Shown: positions 48,301 through 59,500 of the stretch, in pieces
How positions within the stretch are numbered: position 1 is the stretch's first letter
Layout: each line of letters opens with the position of its first letter
Assembly: GCA_947561715.1 (NCBI GenBank)
Contig: OX387205.1
Location: 3,787,001-3,851,000, forward strand
DNA: 64,000 bases
Origin: Ascidia mentula
Taxonomy: Eukaryota > Chordata > Ascidiacea > Phlebobranchia > Ascidiidae
Reading direction: 5' to 3'
Position numbers and translations under genes: made by a program
The notes under the pieces: model-generated
The model's input: the letters and a program-made list of their open reading frames with translations, nothing else
The model's database searches: none
What the model was told of the DNA's origin: nothing

Positions 48301-50545
48301 TTAAACCAAATTCGAATTGCCCTTGAAGAACTGGGTAAGATTTTTGTGTAAAAACCTAGGAAAAAAGCTTAGTTTTTGTTTATAAAACTTGCGATTTGTT
48401 TTACAGAACACACTTCCAAAATCTTGGGTGTGTGCTGCGAGCATATCGCTAAAGCTGGTGGAACTCAAATTCTTTTCCGCCTTTTCTCCGTTTGCAGTCG
48501 AGACTTTGCAGCTGGTAGCATAATATGTCCATCAATGAAGATCTTGTCAAACCTGCTTTCTGTGAGTAAATCTAGTCTCTGAGATGTGGCATATATTGTG
48601 GCATTGAACTTTTTTTGTCTGTAAAAATAACCTTTGTATTGAAAGATTTGCCACCTTCGTATGCCACTTGCTTTAATGCAAATTTTTGCACTAATAATTC
48701 TGATTGCTATAGTTGTTTTGTTAGAAGTTAAAAAAAAATTATTTAAATGGAACTGGTTGTTTTTGCAAAGCTGTGACATACCTTTAATGTATATTAAAAA
48801 AAAGTTAAATATAGTTGAAGACTAATTTCTAACGCTAGTTCTTTCTTTGAGTGGCATGAAGAGGTCGGTCATTTCCCTACATAAATCTAAATAAAACTAT
48901 ACCTTTTCTCAACCCAAGGTACAAGCAATTCATAAAAGCTTGAATTTCAGACTGCATTTTTAAACCTTGGATTGTTCCAATTGAATTAGGCAGTTTAAAC
49001 ATGCATGTAACAATACTCTCATGTAGCACCCACCCTCCGCTGCAAGTGTGAAGGAAATAATGGGTCAACATATCGACGAGCTGGTGAATGTATTTGCAAA
49101 GTTCCAGGATCGAGGTGGAAGAGACAAAAGTAATCGACCTGTGTTTGTTGCTGCCTGCAAACTTCTGCTTTTGTATTTGAGTGATTCGGACAAGGCCAAG
49201 GTAAAGAACTTCCTAACAGAAAGGAAAAAAAATTATAAAGCCTGTGACTATGTTTCCAAAAAGTGTTTGTCTGTGGAACCCTGCAAGGTGTTTAGTTGAC
49301 TATAAACCCCCCTAAATGTCCAGATGAATGTTTTTTGTTGTCCATATTGTCATGTTGTGTCATTTTCCTGTTTTAATTTGTTCTCATGTGCCTGTTGCTT
49401 AAATGCCTAATGGAGATATTCAGCAGGTTTTGCCTAAAACTAAATTATTTTTATTAATCCCCCATGGGACTCACTGGCCTACATGAATCAGCCTGTGTTC
49501 ACTGTTTGTCGAATATCCAAAAATACTGGTAAAAAGTACCACATTATCTGCAAAATGGCCATTTTTGGATTCCCAAAAACTAACATCAGATTTTCATAAA
49601 CTTGGCAATTGGGCTTCAATTAAACTTTTATCTGAATGGGAGGCACTATGGCGTGTAGAATTTTTTTTAACAAAAACCATATTATTTACAAATATTAAAT
49701 TTTACAGGATTTTGTCCTTAACCATCAAGTGAGCATACAAAGACTCAAAAGCATCCAAAAAGAAACAGAGAGGAGATACAATAAGGAGGTTACTTGCAAG
49801 CAGCCAAGATTAAGTACAAGTTTACCATGAATTTTATGTTTTTAACAGAATCAACGCACCGGAGTCCAGAGACGAATGAGTGAAATTCACAAAATTTGTT
49901 ACTTGAATGATTCATCCATGGTGGCTGAACAAAGTTTTGTAAAGTGAGTTTTTTAGTGTTGCAATTCCCTTCTTTGTGTCCCAAACAAGTTCTGCATTCA
50001 TGATTGTTAGTGTTGATTGTACATGAACTACACAAATGTGTTTTTTTGAGGGATTGATTTTATGCTAACTTTGTTTTTATACATTTGTTTTATATACAAA
50101 CAGCATGGAAATGTTTATTTTTGTAGGCTAAGAGCAAAACATCTCTTGTTCGTTCTAAAATTATTATTTTTTGAACAGAGAGCGCAGTTTTGTGTGTGGC
50201 ATGCTGGGAACCATGGCTTCAACATCTACGCCAAGCAGAAAAACAGCGCCAAAGTTACCAGAACAGGCCACAAAGCCAAAAACAACCCGTCAATCAAAGG
50301 CCCCCACAATTAAGGTTGCACCTTCTGTGCCAGCAAAAGCTAGATGCAATGCTAAGCCTTCTACTAAAGCACCAAAATCCTTGCAGCCATTAAAGCCTAC
50401 AGAAAATATTCGAGGGCCCACATCTAAAAAATCAAGTCAACCATTGAAAAGCAATGCTTGCATATCACCTAAAGATACTGCCGAAGAAGCCTTGCTCAAA
50501 ATCACAGAGATTTGTGGATTATTGGACACAGTGTCTCGCCAGTAA
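33319..50545 (+). CDS. ASPM: ASPM spindle-pole protein (34 exons, 3300 aa)
   Basis: Exons: 33319-33441, 33992-34180, 34353-34499, 34574-34695, 34756-34790, 34862-34935, 34996-35098, 35266-35544, 35722-35990, 36341-36419, 36608-36853, 37023-37220, 37291-37521, 37638-37851, 38069-38182, 38345-38551, 38900-39011, 39232-39369, 39715-39819, 39887-39960, 40185-40350, 40643-40699, 40772-40932, 41485-41628, 41846-42062, 42231-46996, 47336-47485, 47565-47687, 48147-48334, 48407-48561, 49027-49200, 49708-49788, 49849-49943, 50179-50545. All phases agree. ASPM focuses microtubule minus ends at spindle poles and binds calmodulin. Domains: ASH at about 42-153, a basic disordered region, two CH domains at about 810-1148 ([38 protein letters not shown]), IQ repeats at about 1149-2948, a helical armadillo-like region, and a K/P/S-rich tail. 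Human ASPM is 3477 aa. The start ATG at 33319 is the first in frame with the ASH exon. Confidence 0.95.
41027..41330. mobile_element. Foldback (palindromic) short element in an ASPM intron
   Basis: The left half (from ATAAAGAGACTGGCCCATAT) and the inverted right half (ending ATATGGGCCAGTCTCTTTAT) form long arms of about 140 bp with some mismatches. Each arm carries a copy of the hammerhead-like hairpin (41080-41111 on the minus strand, 41240-41271 on the plus strand). The short direct repeat GAGAATA stands at both ends. One arm matches the single-arm element at 25660-25852, so this copy looks like two units joined head to head. It lies in the intron 40933-41484. Confidence 0.8.
42231..46996 (+). 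other. ASPM: Giant IQ-repeat exon of ASPM (4766 bp)
   Basis: This single exon encodes residues about 1268-2857 of ASPM without interruption. It consists of dozens of IQ-type calmodulin-binding motifs of the form (A/S)xxxIQxxxRGxxxR, spaced by about 22-28 residues. Typical examples are [15 protein letters not shown] and [16 protein letters not shown]. Vertebrate ASPM also has one very large IQ exon of about the same size, so the structure is conserved. Neighbouring repeats often share words ([30 protein letters not shown]), showing growth by multi-repeat blocks. Confidence 0.93.
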
Positions 50546-51365
50546 CATTTTTCATTTCAACTACTACCTTGTCAGCTTTTCAAACAACTTTTCATCATCT
50601 CAATTTAGCTTTACTCTTAGTTAAAATTATTGTACTTGCTTTCTGTTATATTGTAATTAACACTTTTTTCTGTCATGTTGCTTTAAACGTTGTTAATTCA
50701 GCTGAATTTGTGGTGATGCAAATTATGCTAACATTTCAAAGCTTTATTGTAGTGTGTGGCAATACATGATAAAATGTTTGTGGATTGTCGCTGGTTGCGA
50801 ATATTTGTCAATTTCTCCAAGGTTGCATAGGAGTCTCATGTGATGGTTTTGGGTGGCTACTGGTTTCTTACTGGAGATCCTTGTAGCTCGATGCAATGCC
50901 CAAACTGGACAACTTAAAACAATCCATATAATGTATTGGCAGACTGTTAAGATCAGCTGAAGTTGTATCCCCTCAGTTCAACATTCTCAATTATTGGGGT
51001 GTGTAAACAAATAGATCTTTCTTTGTTTTAACCCAAGAAAAAGTTAGTAGGTGATTTCAAAGAGCTGATGTCAAAAATAGTTAATTGACTCCCAACACAA
51101 CCAACATGGTAAACTTGACAACAACATTCTTATTTATCTTCCTACAAGGACCCAACCAGTACGTTTCATCATGGTTTTGTTGAAAATATAAAATGGTGAT
51201 AAAAGCAATAACTCTGTCCCAATGCCTATTTGCAGCATCAGTTGGCTACCATTCGTCAATGGACAAATTTTCCATCATTGCTACCTCATATACCAACAAA
51301 GAAAAGATTCAGTCTGGCACATACCTATTAAACTGTGTTTTGTACATCAAGACGCAGATATTGTG
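50546..51365. other. Convergent 3' ends of ASPM and ZCCHC4
   Basis: ASPM ends at 50545 on the plus strand and ZCCHC4 ends at 51366 on the minus strand, so this 820-bp interval holds both 3' UTRs. No exon or structured repeat was seen. Confidence 0.5.
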
Positions 51366-53795
51366 TCATAAAGTCTTTATTAATACCCGACTGCGTTTAA
51401 ACTTTCTGTGATGAGAGGGATTGTGTTTGTATATTATTCGACGTTTACTCGGAGTTCTCAAACATGAATTACCCTCTGTCTTGGGGTTACATGCTACAAG
51501 GTTTGTGTCTTCATCAGAAGGAGGTACTGGCTTTTTTACTAGAGGGCATTCCCTTCGTTTGTGTGTGATCTGTCCACAGATGTGACATCCCACTTGCTCA
51601 AAATTTGGGGAACAAGTATGATCTGGAAGTTCACATCGCTCACAAATTGAACAGTGCTTCCGACCTACAAATTTAACACAAATAAAAATATTTAACAGGT
51701 AGGAAGTAGCATTAAATAAATAAATGTTTTTTCTGCAGAAAATCAGTTCATAACACAGAGTAGGATCATTTCCTACCAACTTAAACATACCTTATCAGGG
51801 TTGTGAATCAAAAAAAGAAAAAAAACATTTTTTTTGCATAGTTGTATTGGCACATGTCACAAACTTACCCGGTTTAACACATTTTCTGCAACTCCCACAG
51901 TGAATGTAAGTCCTGCCATCCTGTAAAACACCCAACATTTTGTATATTTATAAGTTGGCAAATATATATTACAACAACAAAACAAAAATTTCACAGAATC
52001 CAAAATAATGACGTACTTTCGATGGACATGTACCACATTTTAAGCAGTGTGTATTCATTTGTGAAACATATCTTTTGCACTTGTCACAGAATCTGGCAAA
52101 CAACATAACTCTAGAATAGTTTGCAATGAGAAAAAAAATTGTAATACAAAAAATGGTGAAATATGTATTGCACACTTATTAATAACACTATAAGATTAAA
52201 TACAAAAATATGTATACAATTATTTATGAGTAAAGCCATAATACAAATCACACCTGTATCCTTCATCCAAGGGTAGTTTTAGTAATCTATTCTCAACGTT
52301 GGTAAAAATTCGAACAGGAGACGACTTTCTTCCATTTGGGGAATTCTTAAACTTTTTGTGGTTTTCGTAATCCACACAATAGTCCATCATGGTCATGTGA
52401 GGCAAGCTTGCAACAATGCGGCTTTCCATAAAGTACGGAAACAACCAAAATATTTTTGGACTTGTGTTCATGACTGGGGAAAGCTTGGAAATTTGGTGTT
52501 GCAACCAACCAAGGCCTGCAAATGAATGGATTTTTTGTTTATCGACTACAAGAAGAAAAAAGGTTAACAGACACATACATTCTGCAATACAGTCAACAAG
52601 TCCTCCGAAGGGAGGGTCCAATACTACCGATAACTGGTTGCCCATTTTTGAGGCATCTTTTATAAACTCATGCAAAACATTTTGACTGGATTGATTAAAA
52701 AAATAGTGATTAAACATATTGAACTGCAAAAATTTGTCCTGTTTCCAGAAAGAAGCCTAGACAAGAGTTTTACAGTTGTTAATCTTCCATTAGTGTTTCT
52801 ATGGCATTTTTCGACAATTAGCGTACATATCTTGGATCAATGTCCAGCAATATACTTTTAATAGTTTTTTCAGAAGCATCAGGAGATGATAGTTGAATTG
52901 ATTCATGTATTCTTGGCATTCCAATACAAAGAACATGTGTGGTTTTAATGGTTTCCATACAACTTTGTAGGAATTTAGTGCTCCGTTTGCTTAAAAAATA
53001 TTGCTGCAAAAATAATTAAGAGTGAGAGTAAAATTTCTGAAAATTTGTTGAGTCCAAAACATTCTTACTGCGTGAACTTTGTCATTCTGGTTGGCGATGA
53101 TGAAAAGTGTTGATGGTTGTAGCAAGTCTGTGTCACTAATATTTCTTATTAGTTTGTGATTTTCATGTTGTTTCAACTGACTTTTGTCCAGAAGAAACTA
53201 AAGTTGCACATTGTGAATGCATAAATCAACTAATAACAGCTTTGGAAGTACCTGTTGACATTGGTAACAGTAGTGTCTGTTTTCCGGCTGGATTGTGTGA
53301 ATGTCTTCATGGAGTACCAAGGAGTGTTTCTAGTTAAAGGAAATTTTTAATAAAATGATTTGTTTTCTATTACATGACAGTCAAACAATTTTGAGTGCAC
53401 AGCCAGTTACTAATGTTAAAATGTGTGCGGAGTATAAAACGTTTTTTCATATAAGATAGATGAATTTATGCAAGTGCACAGAGATGTTTAACATCATACC
53501 TTAGGACTTATTTTTAAATCGTCACATTCCAAAAGTAACTGGGAACAATGTTTGTGATCCCTGTTTGCTGAACATGCATAGTATGAAGAAGCTTGCTTGC
53601 CTTTTATATATCTTTCAAATAGTAACATTGGGCCTGCAAATGAAACAATTACAACATAATATGATATTAAAAGTAATAACAGAAGGCTAACTAACCATGT
53701 TCACATTTTGGAGCTTTGTCAAACCAGCCCTGAAAAAATCTCACTTCAATCCCCATTCCGCCATTATTGCCCCGGTCCAAATTCCGCTTGAGCAT
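51366..53795 (-). CDS. ZCCHC4: ZCCHC4 rRNA N6-adenosine methyltransferase (10 exons, 494 aa)
   Basis: Exons 5' to 3': 53696-53795, 53500-53633, 53252-53329, 53069-53197, 52827-53003, 52579-52756, 52254-52515, 52017-52092, 51869-51920, 51366-51664; all phases agree. ZCCHC4 is the enzyme that makes the m6A mark in 28S rRNA in vertebrates. The protein has an N-terminal GRF-type zinc finger (CEHGPMLLFERY...YYACSANRDHKHC), a Rossmann-type methyltransferase domain with the catalytic DPPF at about residue 253, followed by GGLVD, and a cysteine/histidine-rich region (CDKCKRYVS...HCLKC...DGRTYIHCGSCRKCVKP). A CCHC knuckle (CHICGQITHKRREC) and a basic tail follow. The length is close to the human 513 aa. 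ATG 53795 is the first in-frame start after an upstream stop; an extra 5' exon is possible. The gene is convergent with ASPM. Confidence 0.93.
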
Positions 53796-53910
53796 TTTTA
53801 AGTTTAAAATCAGTTCTTCATCTGACGAACAGTCTGTCTGGTTGAACAAGGACGAAAGAAAAATGACTTAAACGCTTTCTTTCAAAAATCGATCGACCAC
53901 GAAGCAGAAG

Positions 53911-54435
53911 CAGGGCTGCCAGATGGTCAAAACACTTGACGGCCAATTTTTTTTTCTCTCACGGCCAAAATTCGGCCAAATCACTTTTTTGATTTTTTTT
54001 TCTCTTACGGCCAAAATTCGGCCAAATCACGTTAAAAGTTTGATGATTTCTACAGAAACGACTATATAGCCGGAAATAAATTCGTAAATTGTATGTTTAA
54101 AACACTGTTATCTACATGCTTATCAGTGGTTTCAAAACCGGTTATGTTGCTAAAGCATTACGGTTGCAGCATAATTTTTTACAAACTCAGTCAAGATTGG
54201 TTTATGACGTAACAATTTTTCGGAGACATATTTATGACAACACAATCGTCCACAAATCTATTGATAACCTGAAACCAGCAATGCCTTTTGTGGATTTATA
54301 TAGTACCAGGTGAAATTCGGCCAAATTCGGCCAAATATCTGCCTTACGGCCAAACGATTTTTTCGCGGCCAGGCCGATTTTCAAACGGCCAAATTTCTGG
54401 AATTTGGCCGTGAAGACGGCCAAATGGCAACCCTG
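53911..54435. mobile_element. hAT-type MITE, 525 bp, with 8-bp target duplication
   Basis: The element starts CAGGGCTGCCAGATGG and ends with the inverted form CCATTTGGCAACCCTG. The 8-bp direct repeat AGCAGAAG lies immediately outside both ends (53903-53910 and 54436-54443). CAGGG ends plus an 8-bp duplication are the hAT superfamily hallmark. The interior contains repeated CGGCCAAA and ATTCGGCC words in both orientations, so much of it can fold back. No transposase frame is seen. It lies about 115 bp upstream of the ZCCHC4 start. Confidence 0.9.
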
Positions 54436-54643
54436 AGCAGAAGTGGTGTCTTCTGGGGAACTGGGAAATACCCGGTTGGAAAATGCACACAATTTTTTTA
54501 ATTTTTTTATTTTTATTTTTTTATATTAAGGATTACATCACATAGTCGACATTCAAGTTTCAAAATACAAACAAATTCGTGCTTATTACCGATGCTTGCC
54601 TAGATATAAATATACGACATCAACTTTTCACTTGGGGTGTGCT

Positions 54644-55535
54644 TGTAGCAACACGCATGTTTCCCTACTTAATTCTTTACACATTTGGAACACATACGGA
54701 CCGAAGACTGCAGACGGTGTTAAGCTTTCCTGTCGGAGCTCCCACAGGCTTTCTGGCATCCTGCTGGACAACACATTTTTTCTGTCACTTTGTTATAAAA
54801 CGCCCATTTTCTAATCCTTCGACAGCCAAGCCCAGTCTAGGCTAGTCTGGTCTACGCTCTTCGTCGCTCGACCTCTCTCGGCCCTGTTGTTATTCTCGCC
54901 ATCGCGCTGTAAACGTTCGCACGTTCTTTTAATAGTTAATTCGCTGCAATTTAATCACGTGTTAAACGCGCTTGAAACAAATTAAACTTAATTAAGCCAC
55001 CTGGTAATTGCAATCGTGTGTTTCCATTAATAAAGAAGTCTGTTCACGGAGCTTTCAATTCAGTAGTCTATATCAGCAAGAACACGCAAACAGACTTTAG
55101 ATTCAGCAAAGCAGCGACTAGGGAATACTATTTGTACGCTGCACTGGATTAATGGAAACACACGATTGCAATTACCAGGTGGCTTAATTAAGTTTAATTT
55201 GTTTCAAGCGCGTTTAACACGTGATTGAATTGCAGCGAATTAACTATTAAAAGAACGTGCGAACGTTTACAGCGCGATGGCAAGAATAACAACAGGGCCG
55301 AGAGAGGTCGAGCGACGAAGAGCGTAGACCAGACTAGCCTAGACTGGGCTTGGCTGTCGAAGGATTAGAAAATGGGCGTTTTGTAACAAAGTGACAGAAA
55401 AAATGTGTTGTCCAGCAGGATGCCAGAAAGCCTGTGGGAGCTCCGACAGGAAAGCTTAACACCGTCTGCAGTCTTCGGTCCGTATGTGTTCCAAATGTGT
55501 AAAGAATTAAGTAGGGAAACATGCGTGTTGCTACA
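54644..55535. repeat. Large palindrome: 388-bp inverted arms, 116-bp spacer
   Basis: The left arm is 54644-55031 and the right arm is 55148-55535. Reading the right arm on the minus strand gives the left arm with only about two base differences that I could find (one in the TTATAAAA/TTACAAAA word, one in CAATTTAATC/CAATTCAATC). The spacer 55032-55147 is unique in the window. A run of A follows the right arm. I see no target duplication. It may be a recent foldback element or a locally duplicated inverted segment; an assembly artefact is possible. No convincing gene lies inside. Confidence 0.85.
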
Positions 55536-56526
55536 AAAAAAAAAATGGACCGGACAGCCCGTAAGTTGATCGAATTCGAATGTGTAGCCTATAGGCTACA
55601 CCGTGTAACAAACACACTGTATATTAATATGAAAAACGTAATATTAGCATTATTTATATTTGTGACTTATTTCCCACCTACAAAAGGACAACTCAAACGG
55701 GTCCAAAAGTAGTAACAAACCTTTTCACAACGACCGCTTTGACTCTGTAACCTCGGCTCTAAACTGTTGTAACTTGTTGGTCTGACATGCCTCGCGGGCG
55801 CCTTTGACCAGTGTCACTATATAATAAAATTGCATTTGCTTGTGTGTTGGTGGGGGACGTAAAGATGAATCCACCCACTCTGTGGTGATTCCACACGATT
55901 CCATTTCTTGTGGTTTCATTTGGACTGCTGCCGTACGTTTTATCCATCTCAAAAAAAAGATTGTTTTTACCTGATTGGTGTCGGATACACAAAGTTTATA
56001 GAAGAAGACGCTAAAAACGCAAAAATGTTAACTCATCTTACTCATGTGAGCAGGTTGTTTCTTACGTAGCTAGGCTGTTGTAGGCTCAACTGCAATCGCT
56101 CCTCTTCAATGTCTATAGAACTTCTTTTGACGATATTTTGAACTAAGTTTCTATTGATATTGTACATCACTACAAATCCCTTTTTTTGAAGGATAACATG
56201 CTTCTCAACAATTACATGTTTTATTATCTGCATATTTCAAACTTCACAGATATTAATACAACAGGAGTTTGTATTGCATGATTCTATGGCATATAGAGAT
56301 ATCACATCGACACGTTCCTATGACTTTTGCCTTCAATGTTGTTTGATTTTTACCATCCGGCGAAACTTCTTCTGGATTATGGACGAGAAATTAACCATGT
56401 ACACACAACACCATAAAAACGCAAGAAAGACGTGAGAAACAATAACATCTAAGTAACTTTTGTCATCTAAGTAATCTGTTCTTTTAAACTTACAATGCCT
56501 GACAACAATGAGGTACTATGTTTGTT
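55536..56526. other. 3' flank of the CUB-type GPCR, with a possible orphan exon
   Basis: This region lies downstream of the minus-strand stop at 56527. At 55746-55945 the minus strand carries an open stretch of about 60 codons after a T-rich acceptor-like sequence ending in GAG, in two overlapping frames. It could be an alternative last exon of the GPCR or chance. The remainder shows no recognisable exon. Confidence 0.35.
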
Positions 56527-59500
56527 CTACATAGCTGACTGGCTTGCTTCAGAACGTTGCTTTCCTTTAGTGCGAGTTTGTCCAGTTTCATCCGAACCGC
56601 TCTTGGAGTTGGTGGCAGTTGAAGAAGTTCTTATGCGTCTTCCGCATCCAAGCTTTTCCAATATAGGATGTAGCCACAAACTTCGCACATTTGGGTGGCG
56701 AATACAGTTCGACAGAAAGATAAAAAATCCCTAAACAAGGATAATGCGCGTTAATGTGTCAAATTTTATCCATTATTGCCATTGAGTTAGAGATAAATGT
56801 GGTTTAAGAGGGTTTTAAGGCGAATAAATTTATGCATACGTAGATCGATCAATAATGTGCTGGTTACGAAATGACGTATCGGAAATTGCATGGACTTTAT
56901 CAAAGAGGTACTTGAGGAACCGACAAGAATTATGTGCGAATAATTTTATACTTATAAGTAAAAAATATTTCGGAAATTAGTTGGCTTTTTCCGACAAATA
57001 TTTATGCATTACCTGTAGGGAATTTACAACTGTAAAGAGCCATGCCATGATCGATTGGTATGTTACGTCATCAGCAACCAACATTAGAAACCCAAATATC
57101 CATGTTAGACCCATCATCAAGATCAATGTTATTGCAAGCATGAAATCCTGGGAGTTCGTACGCTTTTGTGCGGACGACCGAATCTGTTAAAGTAACGGTT
57201 GTCAGCAAAACAACTCGGCATAAATTGAAATTGCATTTCATATGTTAAACCCACTTCACATGTTGTGCGAATTTTCACATGCAAACAGATTGTATTTTAA
57301 ATCTTATTGAAATGTATGTCGTTTTACACATGGCTGAGAAGTGTTCTGTGTAGCTAACCTTCTGCTTTTTGCACGTAAGACTGCTAAACACAATTGCAAA
57401 CAAGACAAGATTGAAAGCAAGCAGTAGACCGACGGGCAAAAGGAATCCATAATGCAGAGAGCTCAGATGCACCCAACACATGTGTCTTGCTTGATACGAT
57501 GATATAAACAGATTGTCATCTGCAGACAAGAATTCTGTCACAATAAAGTACCGCACAAACGAAAGTTTCGCACATTTTTACCATTGAAAAACAGAAAGGC
57601 AACACACATATAAATAAAAGATAGCACCATCTCTTTTACTCACTGTAATGTTTGTTGTCGTTTTTGGGCAAAAAAATAAACCAATAAATAAATGAATACA
57701 ATATAGACTCTCATTAGTCCACAAAAAATGTAATCGACGTATGTTTTGATTGTTATTACCTGGCCTGTATCTGGGAATATCGTATTTAAGTATCGTGACA
57801 CAGGCGTTTACCAGCACTATAATCAGAGGTACCAGGTACGATACCAGCACAGACGTGATGCGAACTTTGTCCGATGATGTGCTCATCACCTGCAAACACG
57901 TAAACGTAAAGTCTGAAGGTTAAATCGGAAAACCTCAGATTATCTACCTTCACCAGAGCATTGTAAAGGTCGTAGGCGTTAGCGCTCATCCAAAACCATG
58001 TGGCTAGTAAGAAATACTGTAGGAATGCCGTAGAAATGTAACATTCTATCCTATTTTCAATGTTTCCAGCGCTGGTTAAGAAGATAACGTTTACCACAAG
58101 AAGGCATACGCAGATGTTTAGAAGAAAGAGAGTTGGTTTCTTTGCTCTCAGTTCTCTGCAAACATGGGGTCAAAATTTCTGGTTCGGTTTCAAACCTGGA
58201 AGACATTAGCTTTGCTCACTTGATGCTGATGTAGATGACGAACGTTAGCACAAGGCCAGCGATAGACAGACCGCATCCTATGTATGTAGCGATGTGAAGT
58301 GCGTGCGCTGACGGAAGCACAACCGATTTCTTCAAAGCAAATATCGTTAAAATAGTTTCTACGTATATTGACAGATAGTACTTACAACGATCATCGCGAA
58401 GTGTCCTAGTTGGTGGCAGTGGAACCTTGGATCCCCGTCTGGGCCGCTCACCAACACACAGGTGTTTGGAACCCAGCGGAATTGATCTTTATCCAAGCTC
58501 ACACATTGTGTTCTGGTGACTGTTTCCTATGAAAAAGATGTTATTTTCAACCTTTTCCTCAGTCTACACTGACTTCAAACCTTTAAGCGATTTGTTTCAT
58601 GGCGAACTCCGCCCTGTCGTTTGGTTCGGTTGTTGAAAGTAATGTTCACTATCTCCTCGGTGTTCGAAATGGTGAAATCCTTAATGCGAGCCGTTATTAC
58701 CTGAAAAATATGTTGGTTTACACATCACATATTGCCTCATTTTATATTGGTTCCCTTTTTCGTACGTTGTAATAACTTTGGTTGACCGTAATGACGTATT
58801 TCTGAATGCCAAAATGTTATTTGTGCAATTAGTTCTTTGTTTCAGAGTAAATTACGTACATTTAATTTCCGCATAAACTTTGAACAAAATTGAATTTAAA
58901 ACAAAGTCGTACTTCGCTAATTTCGTCATCCACAGTCGGAAAAAGTGCGTTGGTTGTGTGAAGTACGAAGGATACGCGCACCGGCTCCTCTTTCACATTC
59001 CGCTTCGGGCGATCTTGCCGCAAACCAATAGACGTTGCTGCCATTTCCAACAACTCTGCTGGTATCACGAAATTGATGGGAGGCTCGTAAGGGACTCCCG
59101 ATGTTAAAAGGGGGGAGAAAGAAACGTCAGAGTAATGACCAGCGGTGGGCTTCTGCTCCTCGATCTACAGTAACAGTGTGTGTTAAAACGTGACACGAAG
59201 CATTTTATCCTCAACTGCTGAGTGCTAGTCCACTCTAAGGATCGTGAGTTCAAACCTCACCGGGAGCTAATTTTTCAGATCTCGCTTCGATTGTCCCTAG
59301 GAATGGGTGATCCAGCAAAGCCTTGCCTACGATGCCAGTGAATCTCAATGCTTTTTACCCTATTATAGTTTGCTCTCAAAAACTTATTTTACCTGTATCG
59401 TGATATCCTTTGTCTTTAGGTTAAGTGATGTTCTATTTCCGGGAAGCTGTACACGGTCTGTGAAATCTTGCAAAACCTTGACCAGAGTTGTTTTTTGCTC

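Noticed and set aside
53911-54435. A coding gene within the CGGCCAAA-rich stretch
   Set aside because: Open frames there are short and follow the self-complementary filler of the MITE. No transposase motif is present.
54579-55522. Duplicate 60-90 codon open frames in the palindrome arms
   Set aside because: The same frame appears in both arms only because they are inverted copies. It has no domain or start context that supports a protein.
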